NCBI GenBank assembly: GCA_030762175.1
Contig: CM060831.1
Coordinates: forward strand, 137,806,001 to 137,870,000
Length of the DNA stretch: 64,000 nucleotides
Reading direction: 5' to 3'
Source of the DNA: Metallyticus violacea
Taxonomy: Eukaryota; Arthropoda; Insecta; Mantodea; Metallyticidae
The notes below the pieces were generated by a model that had not been told where the DNA came from, made no database searches, and saw only the letters and a program-made list of their open reading frames with translations. A program made the translations under genes and the position numbers. Positions 11,810 through 25,200 of this stretch are shown one piece after another. Positions within the stretch are counted from its first letter, which is position 1. Every line of letters begins with the position of its first letter.

Positions 11810-12130
11810 TGTGCTAAATGGCTATTACTTTTATGACAATACCTGAGCTTGTATATTCAAAAAAATGGAGGTACTGCACAAAGCAAGATATTTGGATTGT
11901 GCTGTTTCTTGTTTTCTCACATGACTCCACTTTTCACTTATCCAGAAAGATTGACACAATGTTCAGATATGGGGATTCAAGAATTCTCATGTGGTTTGTG
12001 AAATGGAAAGAGATAGTCCAAAAGTGAACATATGGTTTGGTCAATTTATTGGACCATTCTTTTTTTTAAGAGACTACTGCTAATGCAACCTCGACATGTT
12101 GCAACTTTTTTTCCCCTTCCACAAGTGGAA
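11810..12130 (+). pseudogene. Tc1/mariner-superfamily (DDE_3-type) transposase fragment
   Basis: Plus-strand pieces FSHDSTFHLSRKI (about 11910-11950), then in the next frame IWGFKNSHVV and ERDSPKVNIWFGQFIGPFFF (about 12005-12065). These match the D-STFH...RIWG...DSPKVNVWC...IGPFFF catalytic-core layout of insect helix-turn-helix/DDE_3 transposases. Only the part around the first catalytic Asp remains, with frameshifts. Confidence 0.65.
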
Positions 12131-12459
12131 CACTTACAACAAAACTTTTCCTCAAGTATGTGCACCTTACTGGTCTACAGTGCTTGAACTTGTCTAAATC
12201 TGCATTTCAACTTTAAGTGAATTAGTAACTAGAGGAGCCATGTTAAAGTGAGCACAAATGAATTAGCTTTTTGAGTTGAAAATTTGAAAGCAGATATAAG
12301 GATAGTACGACAAAACTTCCATGTTCCAAATTTAGAAAGGAATGCATTACAGCTTTGTGTTGTCACCAAATTTATTTAATGTTTATGGTTAGAACATCAC
12401 AGGATAACCAGAACTTGAACAATTCAGATTAAAATTTAAAGGATGAAATATCAATTGTG

Positions 12460-12640
12460 TGGATCACAGATGCATGCGAGAGGTAATGAAGAAAATTAGA
12501 ATATCGGAGTAGCTTATTTATTTGACAAAAATGTTATATATTAATCAAAAAATTTAGATATTGAATATGTGGAAAGGAAAGAGTTGGTATGGTATGGGCA
12601 CATCGGATGTATGGAGGAAGAATGACTACCTAAATTATAC
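12460..12640 (+). mobile_element. LINE ORF2 fragment (ERK-WYGH motif)
   Basis: Reading ERKELVWYGHIGCMEEE near 12570-12620 resembles the ERKRLQWYGHVxRM motif in the C-terminal part of RTE-like LINE ORF2 proteins. It is short and broken. Confidence 0.45.
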
Positions 12641-13018
12641 TTTACTTACATTACTTTAACAAGCATTGAGACACCTACTTCTTAATTAGAATAGGGGGAA
12701 GTTTCTATGTCAATGGTTATGACAATAACAGCACATAATCCTGCCACCCAATCTCAGCCAATCAACTCTCTTTCTGCTTGCCTTGATCTTATAAAAGCAG
12801 TTACTGTGTTATCACATTGAAGTGCAATATATGGAATTTTTTGTATTTATATTCTTGCGAGGTGTGTAACTGGCATTCCATCCATTATACATTTTGTGTT
12901 ACTGCTAGTAAGTTAACATGATGGTAATACAATATTTCTATTCAAAAACAGAACCAATTATGTTAAAATTAACAACCATTATGTTTCGTCCAGTTCTTCC
13001 ATCTATCCTCTCTCCCAA

Positions 13019-13380
13019 TCAACTATGTAGCTTTCCATATGTCATCTTACAAATATCAGGATCAAGTAGTTTTAATCTACGGAAATAATGAATTGAAATC
13101 TGGCTGAGGGAAGAAGAAGATATCAATCTAAATGGGCCTGGCATGAAGGAGTGGCCAGTGATATTGAAAGTCATGGAATGGAGGTTGGCCAGTGGCATGA
13201 CAAATACAGTTGGAATTTGGGAACCAGAAGATAAAGGAATATGTTGTAAACCAAAAAGGGAGATACAACCTACATCCATCAATTGTATGGCTTCACCCAA
13301 ATGACAAAAGATACCCAGAAATTTTTCCAAAACTCAGAACAGCCATATTCATAATAAAGAAAGGAACACAAAATGATTGC
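13019..13380. other. Unassigned stretch with a 103-codon antisense open frame
   Basis: The minus strand is open over 13019-13330, while the plus strand reads coding-like pieces in two frames (KWAWHEGVASDIESHGMEV and PEIFPKLRTAIF), suggesting an old transposon piece. I recognise no family. No splice sites support it as a CERT exon. Confidence 0.25.
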
Positions 13381-13790
13381 ACTAGCTAATAATTTTGTGA
13401 CAGTTACCCACCATTAATATCTGCCCAATACTGCAGACTAAAATATTTTCTGAAATATTGTGTAACCCTTGTAAGTCCCTCGTGCCTAAACCAAGGCTGT
13501 CAGCAAGGCATAACTTATATTAACATACATTTTATTTACAGATGATGGTTATTATACTGTGGGGTAACCATGATGGCATTTCATGACATGTTGGAACAGT
13601 ATTTTGTTTACTACTGCAAAATTGTAATAATTTATAATTTATTTTGAATAAAATGGGGCAAACTATTTTATTTATAAATTGATAATAAAGTATCTAAAGG
13701 ATATTACTTTAAATTGTAGTTCTTGAAACATTGAAAATGAAATGAGCAGACAAGTTTTCTTTTTCCAGGTTTGAAGCAAAGCCCAAAACA

Positions 13791-14074
13791 GTCATGGGTG
13801 ACTGAGGTCATTAAGGCGCAGACTTGTGGGCGTGAAGTTTGGGGTTTCATTCCCACCAGTGCCATCCTCACTGACTGAGGTATTTTTTTTTTCAGGTTTT
13901 CCTTAGTCCTCATGAATGGCAAATGCTGGGGAGGTACCCTAAGCTAAGCCTGGAAAGCTTCCTTCCTTTAAAAAATCCTTTATCTGTTTATCATTTCATC
14001 TCATGTATCATCAGTGTCCACTACCTGTGATGCCTCAGTAGTTAAAACAGGTGTTATTCAAAATAAAAAAAACT
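13791..14074 (+). repeat. SINE-A copy A3 with target-site duplication
   Basis: Near full-length SINE-A starting GTCATGGGTGACTGAGGTC and ending in an A-rich tail. Flanks AAGCCCAAAACA (13779-13790) and AAGCCCAAACAA (14075-14086) form an imperfect target-site duplication. Confidence 0.85.
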
Positions 14075-14260
14075 AAGCCCAAACAAAGTAATTAATACAA
14101 AAGATCTCAATGTAAAATACTTTGTGGGAACTAAGCAGTATCATTGAAATATTACAACAAAGAATAATAACTAGTAACAGTCACCTGAACTAAATACCTC
14201 TGTAAGATATACTATTTTTTTTTAATTCCTTACACTCAACAACTCTGATAGTAAAGGAGA

Positions 14261-14526
14261 TTTTTTGAATGGTGTTTAACGCTCGTTTTTACTGCTGAGG
14301 CACCACAGGTGGTTGACACTGATGATACATGAGATGAAATGATATATTGGGAAAGGATTTTTTTAAGCAAGGCCTAAGTTTAGGGTACCTCCCGGGCATT
14401 TGCAATTTATGAGGACTGAGGAAAACCTGAAAAAAACCTCAAATCAGGGAGGGCGGTTCTGGCGGGATTCGAACCCCAGACCTCCCGCTCAGAGTTGGTG
14501 CCTGACCTCGCTCATCTGTGGCGGTG
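14261..14526 (-). repeat. SINE-A copy A4, inverted relative to A3
   Basis: Near full-length SINE-A in minus orientation. The B box reads GGATTCGAACC near 14465 on the plus strand, and the T-rich start at 14261 is the complement of the A tail. Flanks GTAAAGGAGA (14251-14260) and TTAAAGGAAA (14527-14536) agree at 8 of 10 positions. It lies 186 bases from A3, in opposite orientation. Confidence 0.85.
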
Positions 14527-14768
14527 TTAAAGGAAATTAAAAAGGGTGTACATAGTCCAGAACTAGTTATATTAGCACACAAGAACTTTCTTGTATTACT
14601 TCCTTTTCCCCATTTGCTAACCTATAATGCCTTACAGTATACATACCACAAAAGCATTCCCTGCTCTGACATTGCCTGTCAATGTTATGAATTGTAGCCA
14701 CTCTTTCGAGTTAAATATCTCCTCTAATCTCCCCATCCTTAACAGATGTTATAGAAATTTTAGCATAC

Positions 14769-14885
14769 CTTATAAGCATTCAGGGCATCCACCCATCTTT
14801 GTTTTTCCTCTGGAGTTTCTGCTCTCAGGTACCACACACAGTCATTCACGGAGACATCGAACCTACACTCATCAAATTCATGAGG
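14769..14885 (-). CDS. CERT1: CERT coding exon 2
   Basis: 39 codons after acceptor TTCTAG. It encodes the C-terminal half of the PH domain and ends at AAT-GCT-TAT-AAG before donor GTATGC. Confidence 0.92.
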
Positions 14886-15196
14886 CTAGAACAAACATGA
14901 AAAGGCCTGTTAGTGTTGTTTTTGCAAAGCTGAAAAAGACATTACCTATTAGTCTTTTGACAGTCTGCTACCTTAATGGTTGCTTTGAACAGGCTAATTG
15001 CGCCTCTGCACCCAAAACCTGTGTCTTGTTCCGACTTGTAGTATGAGAGGGTTCCATCTTTAAGCACGATAAATCGACTTTGCCAACCATGAATATAATT
15101 AGTCCATTTACTAAGAATTCCTTGCATTTCTGGGACTTGATATCCATTCTCCGAGTCATCATCCTCGTCACTAAATATGAGGCCGTGCTCATCCAT
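14769..15196 (-). CDS. CERT1: Ceramide transfer protein CERT, 5' part: N-terminus and PH domain (two exons; gene continues beyond position 1)
   Basis: CERT carries ceramide from the ER to the trans-Golgi without vesicles. Its PH domain binds phosphatidylinositol 4-phosphate on the Golgi, and later parts (FFAT motif, START domain) are not in this window. Exons 15196-14972 and 14885-14769 join across an 86-base intron with GT and AG ends in phase 0. The 114 codons begin with an acidic tail ([10 protein letters not shown], residues 9-18). They then read [30 protein letters not shown] and [14 protein letters not shown], and continue [15 protein letters not shown] and [23 protein letters not shown]. 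This is the full CERT/GPBP PH domain including the closing Trp helix. The ATG at 15196 is chosen because it opens the frame at the usual distance before the PH domain. A donor (AAG then GTATGC) follows at 14768. No later exon was found down to position 1, so the next intron exceeds 14.7 kb. Confidence 0.93.
14972..15196 (-). CDS. CERT1: CERT coding exon 1
   Basis: 75 codons from the ATG to ATT-AAG, followed by donor GTAGCA. Reading past the donor gives a stop within nine codons. Upstream on the minus strand lies a 14-base A run (plus-strand T run 15207-15220) in the presumed 5' UTR. Confidence 0.92.
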
Positions 15197-16093
15197 GCTT
15201 TCACTGTTTTTTTTTTTTTTATGTCATCACCGAATTTAAACACACTTCATCTTATGTGCAGACAGCTGAACATGAGTAATCGCACTGTTAATCATCCCCG
15301 ATTACTAATAGCACAACTGCGATTACGTCTCATGACAAGTTGCCATATTGCCTTACAAGCAAACTTGTTATTCAACAGCAACGCATTCTAGTTGTCATTC
15401 CTTGCAACTATCGTCATCCATTTCGTATTTGGGTGAATGGTAGCATTGTCTCTGGGTCAAGGGTTAAAGAGGTGGGGGTAATAGTGGAGCATGAAAGATT
15501 ATATCCGTCTATATGTGCAAAAATATGATTGCGGCACAAAATAAAGGAGAAAAAATATGTGTGATTTCCTATTAATAGTATCTAGTGTCGAACAGAGATA
15601 AACTGAAAATGAATATTGAACTAAGCACTTTTCCAAAGCTATTCGGTAGTCTGGTTTTCGTGCATTTTTGCCATTTGATCAACGATTCCTCAGCATAAAA
15701 AGTACCTACACAGGACATATGCACTATCAGCGTTGATACTTAAGAATTGTAAGTGCAGTTAATGCCTAACACTTTAAACTTATATTAAAATACTTGCATG
15801 TCTTGTCACCCACCCTCGGGACTTCTAGTTTGGCTATAATTTGTATTTCACTGTATTTGGCGATTGTTTGAGGAATGGCATTGAATACACTTAACGTTGC
15901 ATATTCGCCCTTTTACTAACAAATTGGGCTGCTCCTGCTGCAGTGCCAAACGAATGACATAACCCAAATATTATAAAAATTCGCAATTTTCTTTATTACT
16001 TCTTAAAATTTTGAGCAAATCTATTGGATGCTCGCCGTTTAGAATTTATTTTTAATATTCATCTTTCTTCCTTCAAATTGGAGATCATAACAA

Positions 16094-16200
<107 letters not shown>

Positions 16201-17127
16201 TACTTTCTCTTATATTTATTCATAAAGTTCGGTTATTAAGCCATTAATTATTTTGACATTAATTGCCAAAGCAGAATTAATTCTTCTTCAGCCTACATGA
16301 AGCTATAGTGCTTTTGACCCCTGAACAAAATAATAATATATTCATCCTATTCTGAAGACAGAGGCGATCGGCCTAAGACGTTAATAGTAATAATTAAATT
16401 AGCAAGAAATAATTATAGATAAACTTTGAAATTCAGATTTGTTTATTTTTATATTATTGTTCATTTAAGATAACATCATGCGTGTCCTGTATTCTAAAAT
16501 GGAAGTTAAAAAAACAAACATAAAATTCACAATGCTTAATTTTTAACTTTGAAGGAAAGCCTATAGAGATATTACACTCTAATAGGTGCTTCTCCGCTAG
16601 AAGATTGCTGGTTTGCACTATCCCCCCAAAAGATCAACGTTTAATTTCCTATAATGTTTGCTTAATACGTTTTATGCATAATAGAAGAAAAAAGAGCAAG
16701 GGGTTTCTATCTTGTAACTGACATTTACGAGTATTATCAGTAGGGGTCGTGCACTATGAACCAATGTCTTGGTGAATTTGTGGAGTATTTTGACTCAGGG
16801 GGGTGAGAGGAAGTGATAAGAGGAGCCTCTCGCCGACAAGAGCTATTATGTGTACGTACCAGCAACAGAAACGTCACCTCTCGTCATGTGCTTTTCCAGG
16901 AACAATCGGCTAAGTTTAATACGACTGATTGTTATTGCGTTACAACATGGAATGAAATATTTCAAAAGACTATTTCGTAGTTATAGTGAAAAATATTTAT
17001 TAAATATGAGAAAAGTTACAGTAATTTCCACATAAAACAATATATATTTTGAAGCAACAATTCTCTTCGTAAAGACACTTTGTTAGCGATAACCAGTCGT
17101 ATATCTCAGTATAGGAACATTTCCTTA

Positions 17128-17200
17128 TAATGTGATAATTGACAAGTTCTAAGTTCATAGGTCTCTGTGACTACTTCGCGAACTCGCCGAATACTCCAGG
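17128..17200 (+). repeat. Dispersed repeat, copy 1 (partner at 18893-18950)
   Basis: The core GACAAGTTCTAAGTTCATAG...TTCGCGAAC matches GACAAATTCTATGTTCGCAA...TTCGCGAAC 1.76 kb downstream, both ending in the CpG-containing TTCGCGAAC. The second copy lies just before the first coding exon of PARP16. Function unknown. Confidence 0.55.
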
Positions 17201-17376
17201 AACTGAACTAATTTACTATGGTTTGATTAGTGATAAGCTGTTGCTGAATGGCAGGCTAGTGAAGTTTCATGTGAATTCGTATAGTAATTGCTTTATTTCG
17301 TTTTATGTCAAATGAAGTGATGAAAATGACAGATATTCTAAGTCGTTTTCTTTGCGACCATTGGAAGAGAAAATCG

Positions 17377-17379
<3 letters not shown>

Positions 17380-17430
<51 letters not shown>
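17380..17430. repeat. (AAT)n microsatellite
   Basis: About 17 AAT units. Confidence 0.95.
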
Positions 17431-18892
17431 TTGAGTAGACCAACTCCAAATATTAATTTGAATTAACTGTGATTTGAACATCGAAAGTATGTAACGTTTT
17501 CTGTAGAGACGGACTTCATCCTGTAGATGTTTTTTTTTAAACAGATGCCTTAATAGGATATTTTCTGAAAGTCTCCCTATCTCAGAAAACGCATGATTCC
17601 TAGAGCTTTTATACTAGGAAATGAATATGCCGAATAGTCGAAAGTTAATGTACATTCAAAAAGAATATAAAAATATACTCATTCTCCCAATTTTCGATTA
17701 TTCAGTATTTATTTTACTAGTACAAAAGCTGCACAGGAAAGATGCATTTTCCTCATGGTTAAAGAATATTATATTTGTGACATTTGAACAGCCTATTCTA
17801 AATGAATTGGCACAATATTTACTTTCAAGCACCAGTTGATACAACACACTATTTTGAGAAATGTGTGATATACCAAACCGGCTTTAGTGGCGGTGCTATA
17901 CGTGCATTTTGGGAGAGGGGGCGGTAGAAATGAAAGTGAATAAAATGAAGATATGTAATAAATAATAATACATAATATCGCCAATTTTTATAATAAGCTG
18001 ACTTATGACCGCCGGAACCTGAGAGCTTAGGTCCCTTGAGGGGTCCCCATTTAAACAAGTCCCCTTTTTAAATAATTATACATGTCATATTATTTTAATC
18101 ATAAGTAGTTTCGCATTGGCCATATTATTACAAAACGATTTTTGTCTTTTTTTTAATTGTAACAGCTTATTCTCTCTCTCGCTTTCTTTCTTACTTTTGC
18201 TAACTCATTGTTGTAAATGGCTTGTTTTAAGCATCAAGCCAGCGAAAATGTTTGTGTGTGTGTGGCCTAAGTGTGATTATGGATCGTTTTTTAATAAGAA
18301 CAAAAGTAGTATTAAGTGAGTAAGTGACCAATGGTGTGAAAAATCATCCTGATGGTGAATAATTCCTTCCCATCCTATGTCTTCGAGTGCTTATAACATA
18401 GCACAAGACAGAATTTTCGTTCCGGTTCTATTTAGCATATATCCGCTAGCAGTCGCTAGCGATTTAGCGAAAGTATCTGCTGCATATCATCGGTGAGTTG
18501 TGTATTTGCTCTCTGGCGTTGAATGTGTGGAAATGCCGACAATTGTCGGAATTTGACAATAGTTCCCAGTGTCCTGAAATTTGTTTTGGCAGACGAAGAG
18601 GTTATACCCACAATAATGATAAATTTAACATTGTGAATAATGTATAGTTTCATGGAAAGAAGACCGTATTAATGTCAAGGAAAAATTGTAATTGTAATGA
18701 AAATTAATCATAAACTTAAAGGATTAGAGGGTCTTATCAAATGTAAAGATAAGGGTGCTCGAGGGTTCATGTAAGTACAGTAATGCAATTATGCTAAGCA
18801 ACAAATTCAAATGAGATGCTGAAAATGTTTTGTTATTGAGGATTTGAAGCTTTCTCGGCGCAGATAATGATTGTTCGTAAAACCATCAATAA

Positions 18893-18950
18893 GTTACTTG
18901 TAATTGTAAATGACAAATTCTATGTTCGCAAGTCTGTGATTGTTTCGCGA
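18893..18950 (+). repeat. Dispersed repeat, copy 2 (partner at 17128-17200)
   Basis: Shares the TTCGCGAAC end and preceding GACAAATTCTATGTTCG block with the upstream copy. It lies about 50 bases before the acceptor of the first PARP16 coding exon. Confidence 0.5.
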
Positions 18951-19015
18951 ACCAAACTAAATTTAATGAAATAAAATTGTGTTGTAAATTCTTTTACCAG
19001 GAACAGTTGAGCAAC

Positions 19016-19267
19016 ATGGAAGAAAGCCAGAACCAAAGCAATACCTTAGCAGAAGGGATTAATATAACTACAAGAGCGACAAAGGCTGTAATTGGAGACA
19101 AGAAAGTGACATCTTTGAGAAAACTTATAGAAGATGACCATTGGGCAGCAGATTTTAAGTGGAGTTTGTTTGTTGCTGCCTGCCAGAGCTATCGTTATGA
19201 CTCTTGCCTCAAGCCTTTTCCACCACAGTTTATAACTAAGAATGGTTATAAAGATATTGACTCTCTG
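19016..19267 (+). CDS. PARP16: PARP16 coding exon 1
   Basis: 84 codons ending KDIDSL before donor GTGAGC. The exon itself begins at 19001 after CTTTTACCAG, with 15 bases of 5' UTR. Reading through the donor would add 18 codons and a stop that lack PARP16 similarity. Confidence 0.93.
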
Positions 19268-22200
19268 GTGAGCAATGTGCCATTAACCTGTATCAAAACA
19301 CTACTAAAGCAGTCAATCTCATAAATTAGCTAGAACAACTGGAAAAATTACAGATAGAATTCATAAAATATTACTATTTAATAACTAATAACAGGAAATG
19401 TTAATATATCTGCTGTGGCAATGGGAGGTTATTTCACTTAAAAGAAGCACATTTATGCATCAAATACTATGTATACAGATATAATTCCTTTATTTATTTT
19501 TTTTTATCTCCAGATATAAATGATTGATGAAACTTCACTATGTGCATCCCACAAATAAAACTTCTAAACCAACAGATTCACACACACATACTCTAACCAT
19601 GAATGAATCCTAGAAGCAGAGGACCAAATGGTTAACTGCATATCACCATATCCTAATGGTCTCCACTTGCCTCCTTTTTCATAATAAAAGTGGGGTGCAT
19701 ATATTGAGTTTTAAAGAACAATCATTAATACATGCCCATTTGTTTTTAAAGTTATAATTAATCATCCTTTATATAATTATTGCTTGTTCTTATCACAAAC
19801 CTAAGCAATACATGTCTCTTGAACAATATGCAGTTCAGAGCCACGAAGATAGAAATTGGCTCTTAGCAGCTGCAATTGGAAGGGAATGCTTGGAGTGCCA
19901 AAAGTTTAGATTTGCATTGATAAATATAATAAAGGATATATAGTTTATTATTATCCTAACTTTTAATAAATAACTGGACATTTAATTTTGCAACGTAAAA
20001 TCAAAATATTTTAATTTAATTTATATTTTATAGAGAAATGTGGTGGATTCAGTACCAGCTCTGTCACTTTTAGCACAGCGCTTGTATGAACCTAATATAT
20101 ACCAGGCAATTCCTGTTGCCATTGATCTGCTTTACTGGATATTGATTCACTTGAAAGACTCAAGAATGAAGCTTGTACCAAAAAATGAGGTTTGTATACT
20201 ACAGCTATTGCTACTTTCAAGAGGATTGAGAATGTATACCATAATTTACATTTGACGTTTTGTCTTACTGTTGATAGTTCAATTCAGTGCTAAAGAGTGT
20301 TGAATGTGTGGTACCAGTTCAGCCACCAAACCTAATATTTCAATTAACCAGCAATCCAACCAGTCCAAGTGAATCACGATGGCAACACCTGGCTAAGAAC
20401 TACAAGACTTTATTTGCTTTTCATGGTAGTCGTCTGGATAATTTCCATTCTATTTTACACTATGGCCTTCAGCAACATCTTAACAAGGTAACAAGTGTGG
20501 CAGTAGCTTGCTATGCAAAATGAGATTTATTAGAAAGAAAATGATTAATATAAAACAGTGAGATTTGAATAAGCTATAACATAATTTTGATCTTTGTACT
20601 GGCAGTGTAATTTTTTTCATCGTGTCTATAAAAATGACCATGTTTTACATTTTTACAAACAGCACAATATTTTTCTCTATTGTTCCACACATGGTATAAA
20701 ATGGGCAAACATTGCTTGTTTTTGGTTCTTCAGTTAATACCGATTATTTCAAGAATTTAAATTCAAAATTTAAAAAATAAAAAAAAAAAATAAATAAAAC
20801 TATAATTTCCATAACAAATGAGTAATGTGCAGTAAAACCTCAGTAGAAAGCTATTCAAAGCACCATATAATAATGGCATATTAACAGGAGCAGCTCATAT
20901 AAGGTTTCTTTTTTGACACCAGTACACATTTATCTGAACAATAGAACATGAAATACAGTACATTAATAAAATATAATTGTTGCAATATTAAGATTTGAAT
21001 TATATGTACATTTTTCTTTATGAAAAAAATACACTTGTTAGGCACAAGTAAAAATGTATCTCTTATCAGCATTACAGTATCACAAAGGGCATATTCATTA
21101 ATGAGATTTGATAGCACTTCATTGCCATTCAGTTAAAGCTATCATTGACCTACTCATACTCCACAATCTGACAATAAACAATGTCTGTTTAAAGCCATCC
21201 AACAATCCATTTGATACTGAGAACTCAATGCTCATCTTTTCTGCAATTTCTCAAGCTTTTTGTTTAATGATAGGCACACTCAAAGGAATGGAAACATCCC
21301 GAGACTGATGAAGCCATTCTGCAGGAATACTTCCCAGGTTTCACCTTCATTTGCTCACACTCTCCTGCAGTAAACTCAAGAGTTGCATCACAATTTTAGT
21401 ATGGTCCTGAAAGTTGATTAAGGAGTTCCTAATTATTCTGAAAACTGTTGTTTTTTTTATTCGTGTTGGCGTATCCATTGTGTTTATAGAGAATATTTAA
21501 TTTCTCTGATATCGACAAAGCTTTTGTTTCACTCCTTTATTCATGCTTGCACTAACAAGACACTCCACAATCAAACATAATGAGCATCTTCACAGACCAG
21601 TCAATTACAATGGAATGTGAATCTGGTGGCAAGCAGGTAGCCAGACTATGCACAGAGCACTGCAGGTATAAAGGGTGAAATTCCATACTTCATTCAGCAT
21701 TACCCAACCTTAATATGCAGGCACTAATGAATGGTAATTGGAAATTATACAAGACTTTCTCAATACTCTTTGAAATATATTTTAAAAATTTTAAGACGAT
21801 GAAAGACAACATAATAAATGGGATGATAAGCACACTAAGCGATGAATTTTAATTGGTTTCATACAGCATTTAACAAAAAGATATGTAAAAACTTTGGGGA
21901 AACATTCCTTGCATGCATAGAGTGTAAATATGTTGTATAAACATGGGTCTGTAATTCCTTAATTTCCTTGTCTACAACTGTGCTTACACAGTGTGAAATG
22001 TAAGGTAGAATCCAGCATAACTATCCTGAAGCAATAACCCAAAAACAGAATAATTGCTTAATACAACAGACAAACATTTAACCTAAACTTAGGTATTCCT
22101 TTTTTATTTTTACACTAAACTCCACTCACTCACAAAAGTAAGACACATTTTGGGAGAATTTCTCCCATCTTCAGTTGCTCACTGAACCGCCATTACTTGA

Positions 22201-25200
22201 AACGATGGCCGGACAACCGGATGTTCCTTTGGTGGCCTCTGTTGGTTGAAATAGGAAGTTGCTGAGTTCATCCATAGGAGGAAACTCTAAATTCATTAGG
22301 TTTTCTCTATTTTTTAATATGAAAATTTTTTCCCAAGTGGATAACTCCAATGGGTTGTGAAGATGTTTCAGCAATATAATTCCCAGTTTTACTTCATGAT
22401 TTTTGGTCCAAAAGTGAGCTGCTACTGCTGATTTATCCACCTGTTTAAACCGAATATTCCTAAAATATTCTTTCCTCCAAATTTCCAAATTTCTATTTGT
22501 TTTGCTCTGTTCACAATCTGCACATTTTATTTCATAAATTCCTGATTTCTGTTCTATTGGTATGGAGTCTTTTACTGTGCAACCTAATAAATTCTTGATG
22601 TTGTATCTGTTCTTTGGGGCTAACATTATCCCCATGTTCTTTGAAGATTTTCTTGAACTTGTGGTAAATTGGATGGTAGGTGAAACTTTTCAATTTGTAT
22701 TCTTCTTTGTGTTTTTCAGTGTGGAAACTTCCCTTATCCCTTTTTGTCTTTTAGATTTATTGATAATTTTTATCACTGTGTCTTAGTTGAAACCATTGAT
22801 TATAGTTGTCTTTATTATTTGTTTGTATTCTATTTTGTACTCTGCTTCTGTGAGTAGAATATTCATCAAACTGTTAAAAACTGCATATTTATGTGGAATG
22901 GGATTATAACTCTATATAGAGTTAACTGAAGATGGCAGAGATTCTCCCAAAATACATCTTACTTTTGTTTGAGTGAAGTTTAGTGTAAAAATGAATACCT
23001 AAGGTTACCAGAGTATAAATTTATTTTATTTATTTGTGTTTTGTTTTAATTACATTAAGAGAGTAATCATTAAACACGTTTGCTACATCTGCAGAATGTT
23101 GTATCTCTTGATTGTTAATGCTTAAGATTGTTGCAAATTTTTGCGTGCTTCTTGTTTTATTATATTCCAAGTAGTTTTTATTTTGTTTTTTGAATGACTG
23201 ATGATGTGTTCAATAATGGAGGCCTTTTGCTGCTTTTATGACTTTCCTATGTATTTTAAAATGTATTTTTAATTTAGGGTTATTACCAAGCTTTAGCTCA
23301 TTATATAATTGTCTTTTACGTTGACAAGATTTTTTTAATTCCTTGGGTTAACCATTCCCTGCTTATATTATAACTTTTTTTTTCATTTTTATTGGGAAAT
23401 ATGCTTCAAAATGCAATTTAAAAATGTGTAAAAAATTGTTGAATTTTTGGTTAACACCATTTAGACACTATTCCACGATTCTTGCCTTTTTGTATTGATT
23501 ACAATAAAAATACACATTTTCAGGGAAAACTTAAATGTTTTGTTATGGAAAAATTGTATCCGTTGAGTGCGTTTCCATCCAATCTGAAATGAAGCCTAAA
23601 TGAAGGGATTACAGAAACAAAGAGTTCAGTAAAGTTAACAAAAAATTAGTCGTTGAATAATTTCAGTTATAACAAAATGTGCAGAAAGTTTTATGGAAAA
23701 TATTGGAAATAATACTTTCTAAAGTATGGATAGAAAGAACAGAAAATATAAAAATTGATTAGTTTCTATTCGTTACAAGCTGTGATGCATTTATACGTAT
23801 GCTTAAGTGACAAATATCTTAAAATTTAAGCAATACTAGTTTTGTTTCATTAATAAATGTTATTTTATTTTAATGAAATATAACTCCCCATCTGATTTCA
23901 TTGTCTGTAATTGCCTATTCTAACCTCTAATATGGTTGGGAATTTGTCCCATTTGAGAGTTGCGAGACAGACAGCAAAAATTGCAGGAATCTTATAATCC
24001 TTCCCAAGTGAAAATGAATAGTGCTGCACACTCTACATACATATGCAAATCAGAATGTGCTGTAAATATTGCTTTCTGAAAATGTGGGCTTCAAGCTGTT
24101 TTATAGGATCGCAATTTTGACTAATCTGTATTTAGAACATCTTTTTGGAAGTCTATGCCCTCAGAGTGCCACATAGGATTTTCTCTGACATTACATTCAT
24201 GTTAATATTAACATAACTTATTTGCAAAATGAAATGAAATAGAACAGACACTAGCTAACTAAAAAGAAAAATTAACTGATGCTTGACTGCATTAGCATGA
24301 ACTCATCAAACGCCACATGATGTATGATTTATTTTTTGCTTTCAAAACTAATAAAACAAATGTTACATAGCACTTTCTTTTCTGGGAATTCTTTGAAATA
24401 CTTCTAGGACACAAAATCTTCTCATGGTAGCTAACGTGCACAAATAATAAAATATTGAATCATTATGACAAGGGTGCAGAACTACCCATGCAAAGCAAAG
24501 GCTCAGACTCAAATAGAATGGATTCTGCTATCTGGGTTGATGGGTAAATCAGACCTCCTACCACCTTTCTTCCTGTTTGCACATAAGTCTATGCTATTCA
24601 TTGTGCATAGAAGGCCAAAACACCTCCTGACTTGCTCTCTTGGTCCACTTTTTTTTTATTGTCTTCTGTAATTTCCATTTGAATATTTTGTGTACAAGTA
24701 CAGGTTACAGATTGTCTTAAAACAGCGTACTAAATGAAAAGAATTCAACATCCATCTTCATTAAACAATAGCTCATCAAAGAAATTAACTGCACATTCCT
24801 TACAATTCATTTTAAATCACTTGCCATGAAATAAAAATAATATTTATACCTATCTATGTATATTATTTGCCTAAAAGAATGTTTGCTATGAAATTAAAAT
24901 ATATTATTGCTAGAATGGGCTAGAAATGCAACACAAAACAAATTAGGCCATGTACTAAAGAAATTATTAATATTGCATCTAAAATATATCATGGAAGGAC
25001 CCATAGCTAATAAGGCTTTTTCTGGATTGGCAAAACAGCTAAGGATATTAAAGCATCAATCTACAGTCAAAATGTACCACCTCCTATACATAGGATCAGA
25101 ATCACTGCTTTTGTGAGAATTTGAAGATAAGGATAAGTGAATAGAAGCAAGGAATAGATAAGAACATTAATTTTCACAATTAAAATTTAAAGTAATTAAA

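Noticed and set aside
14942..14971. Extension of CERT exon 1 through VADCQKTNR
   Set aside because: Those codons follow the donor AAG-GTAGCA; joining at 14972 to 14885 restores the PH domain exactly.
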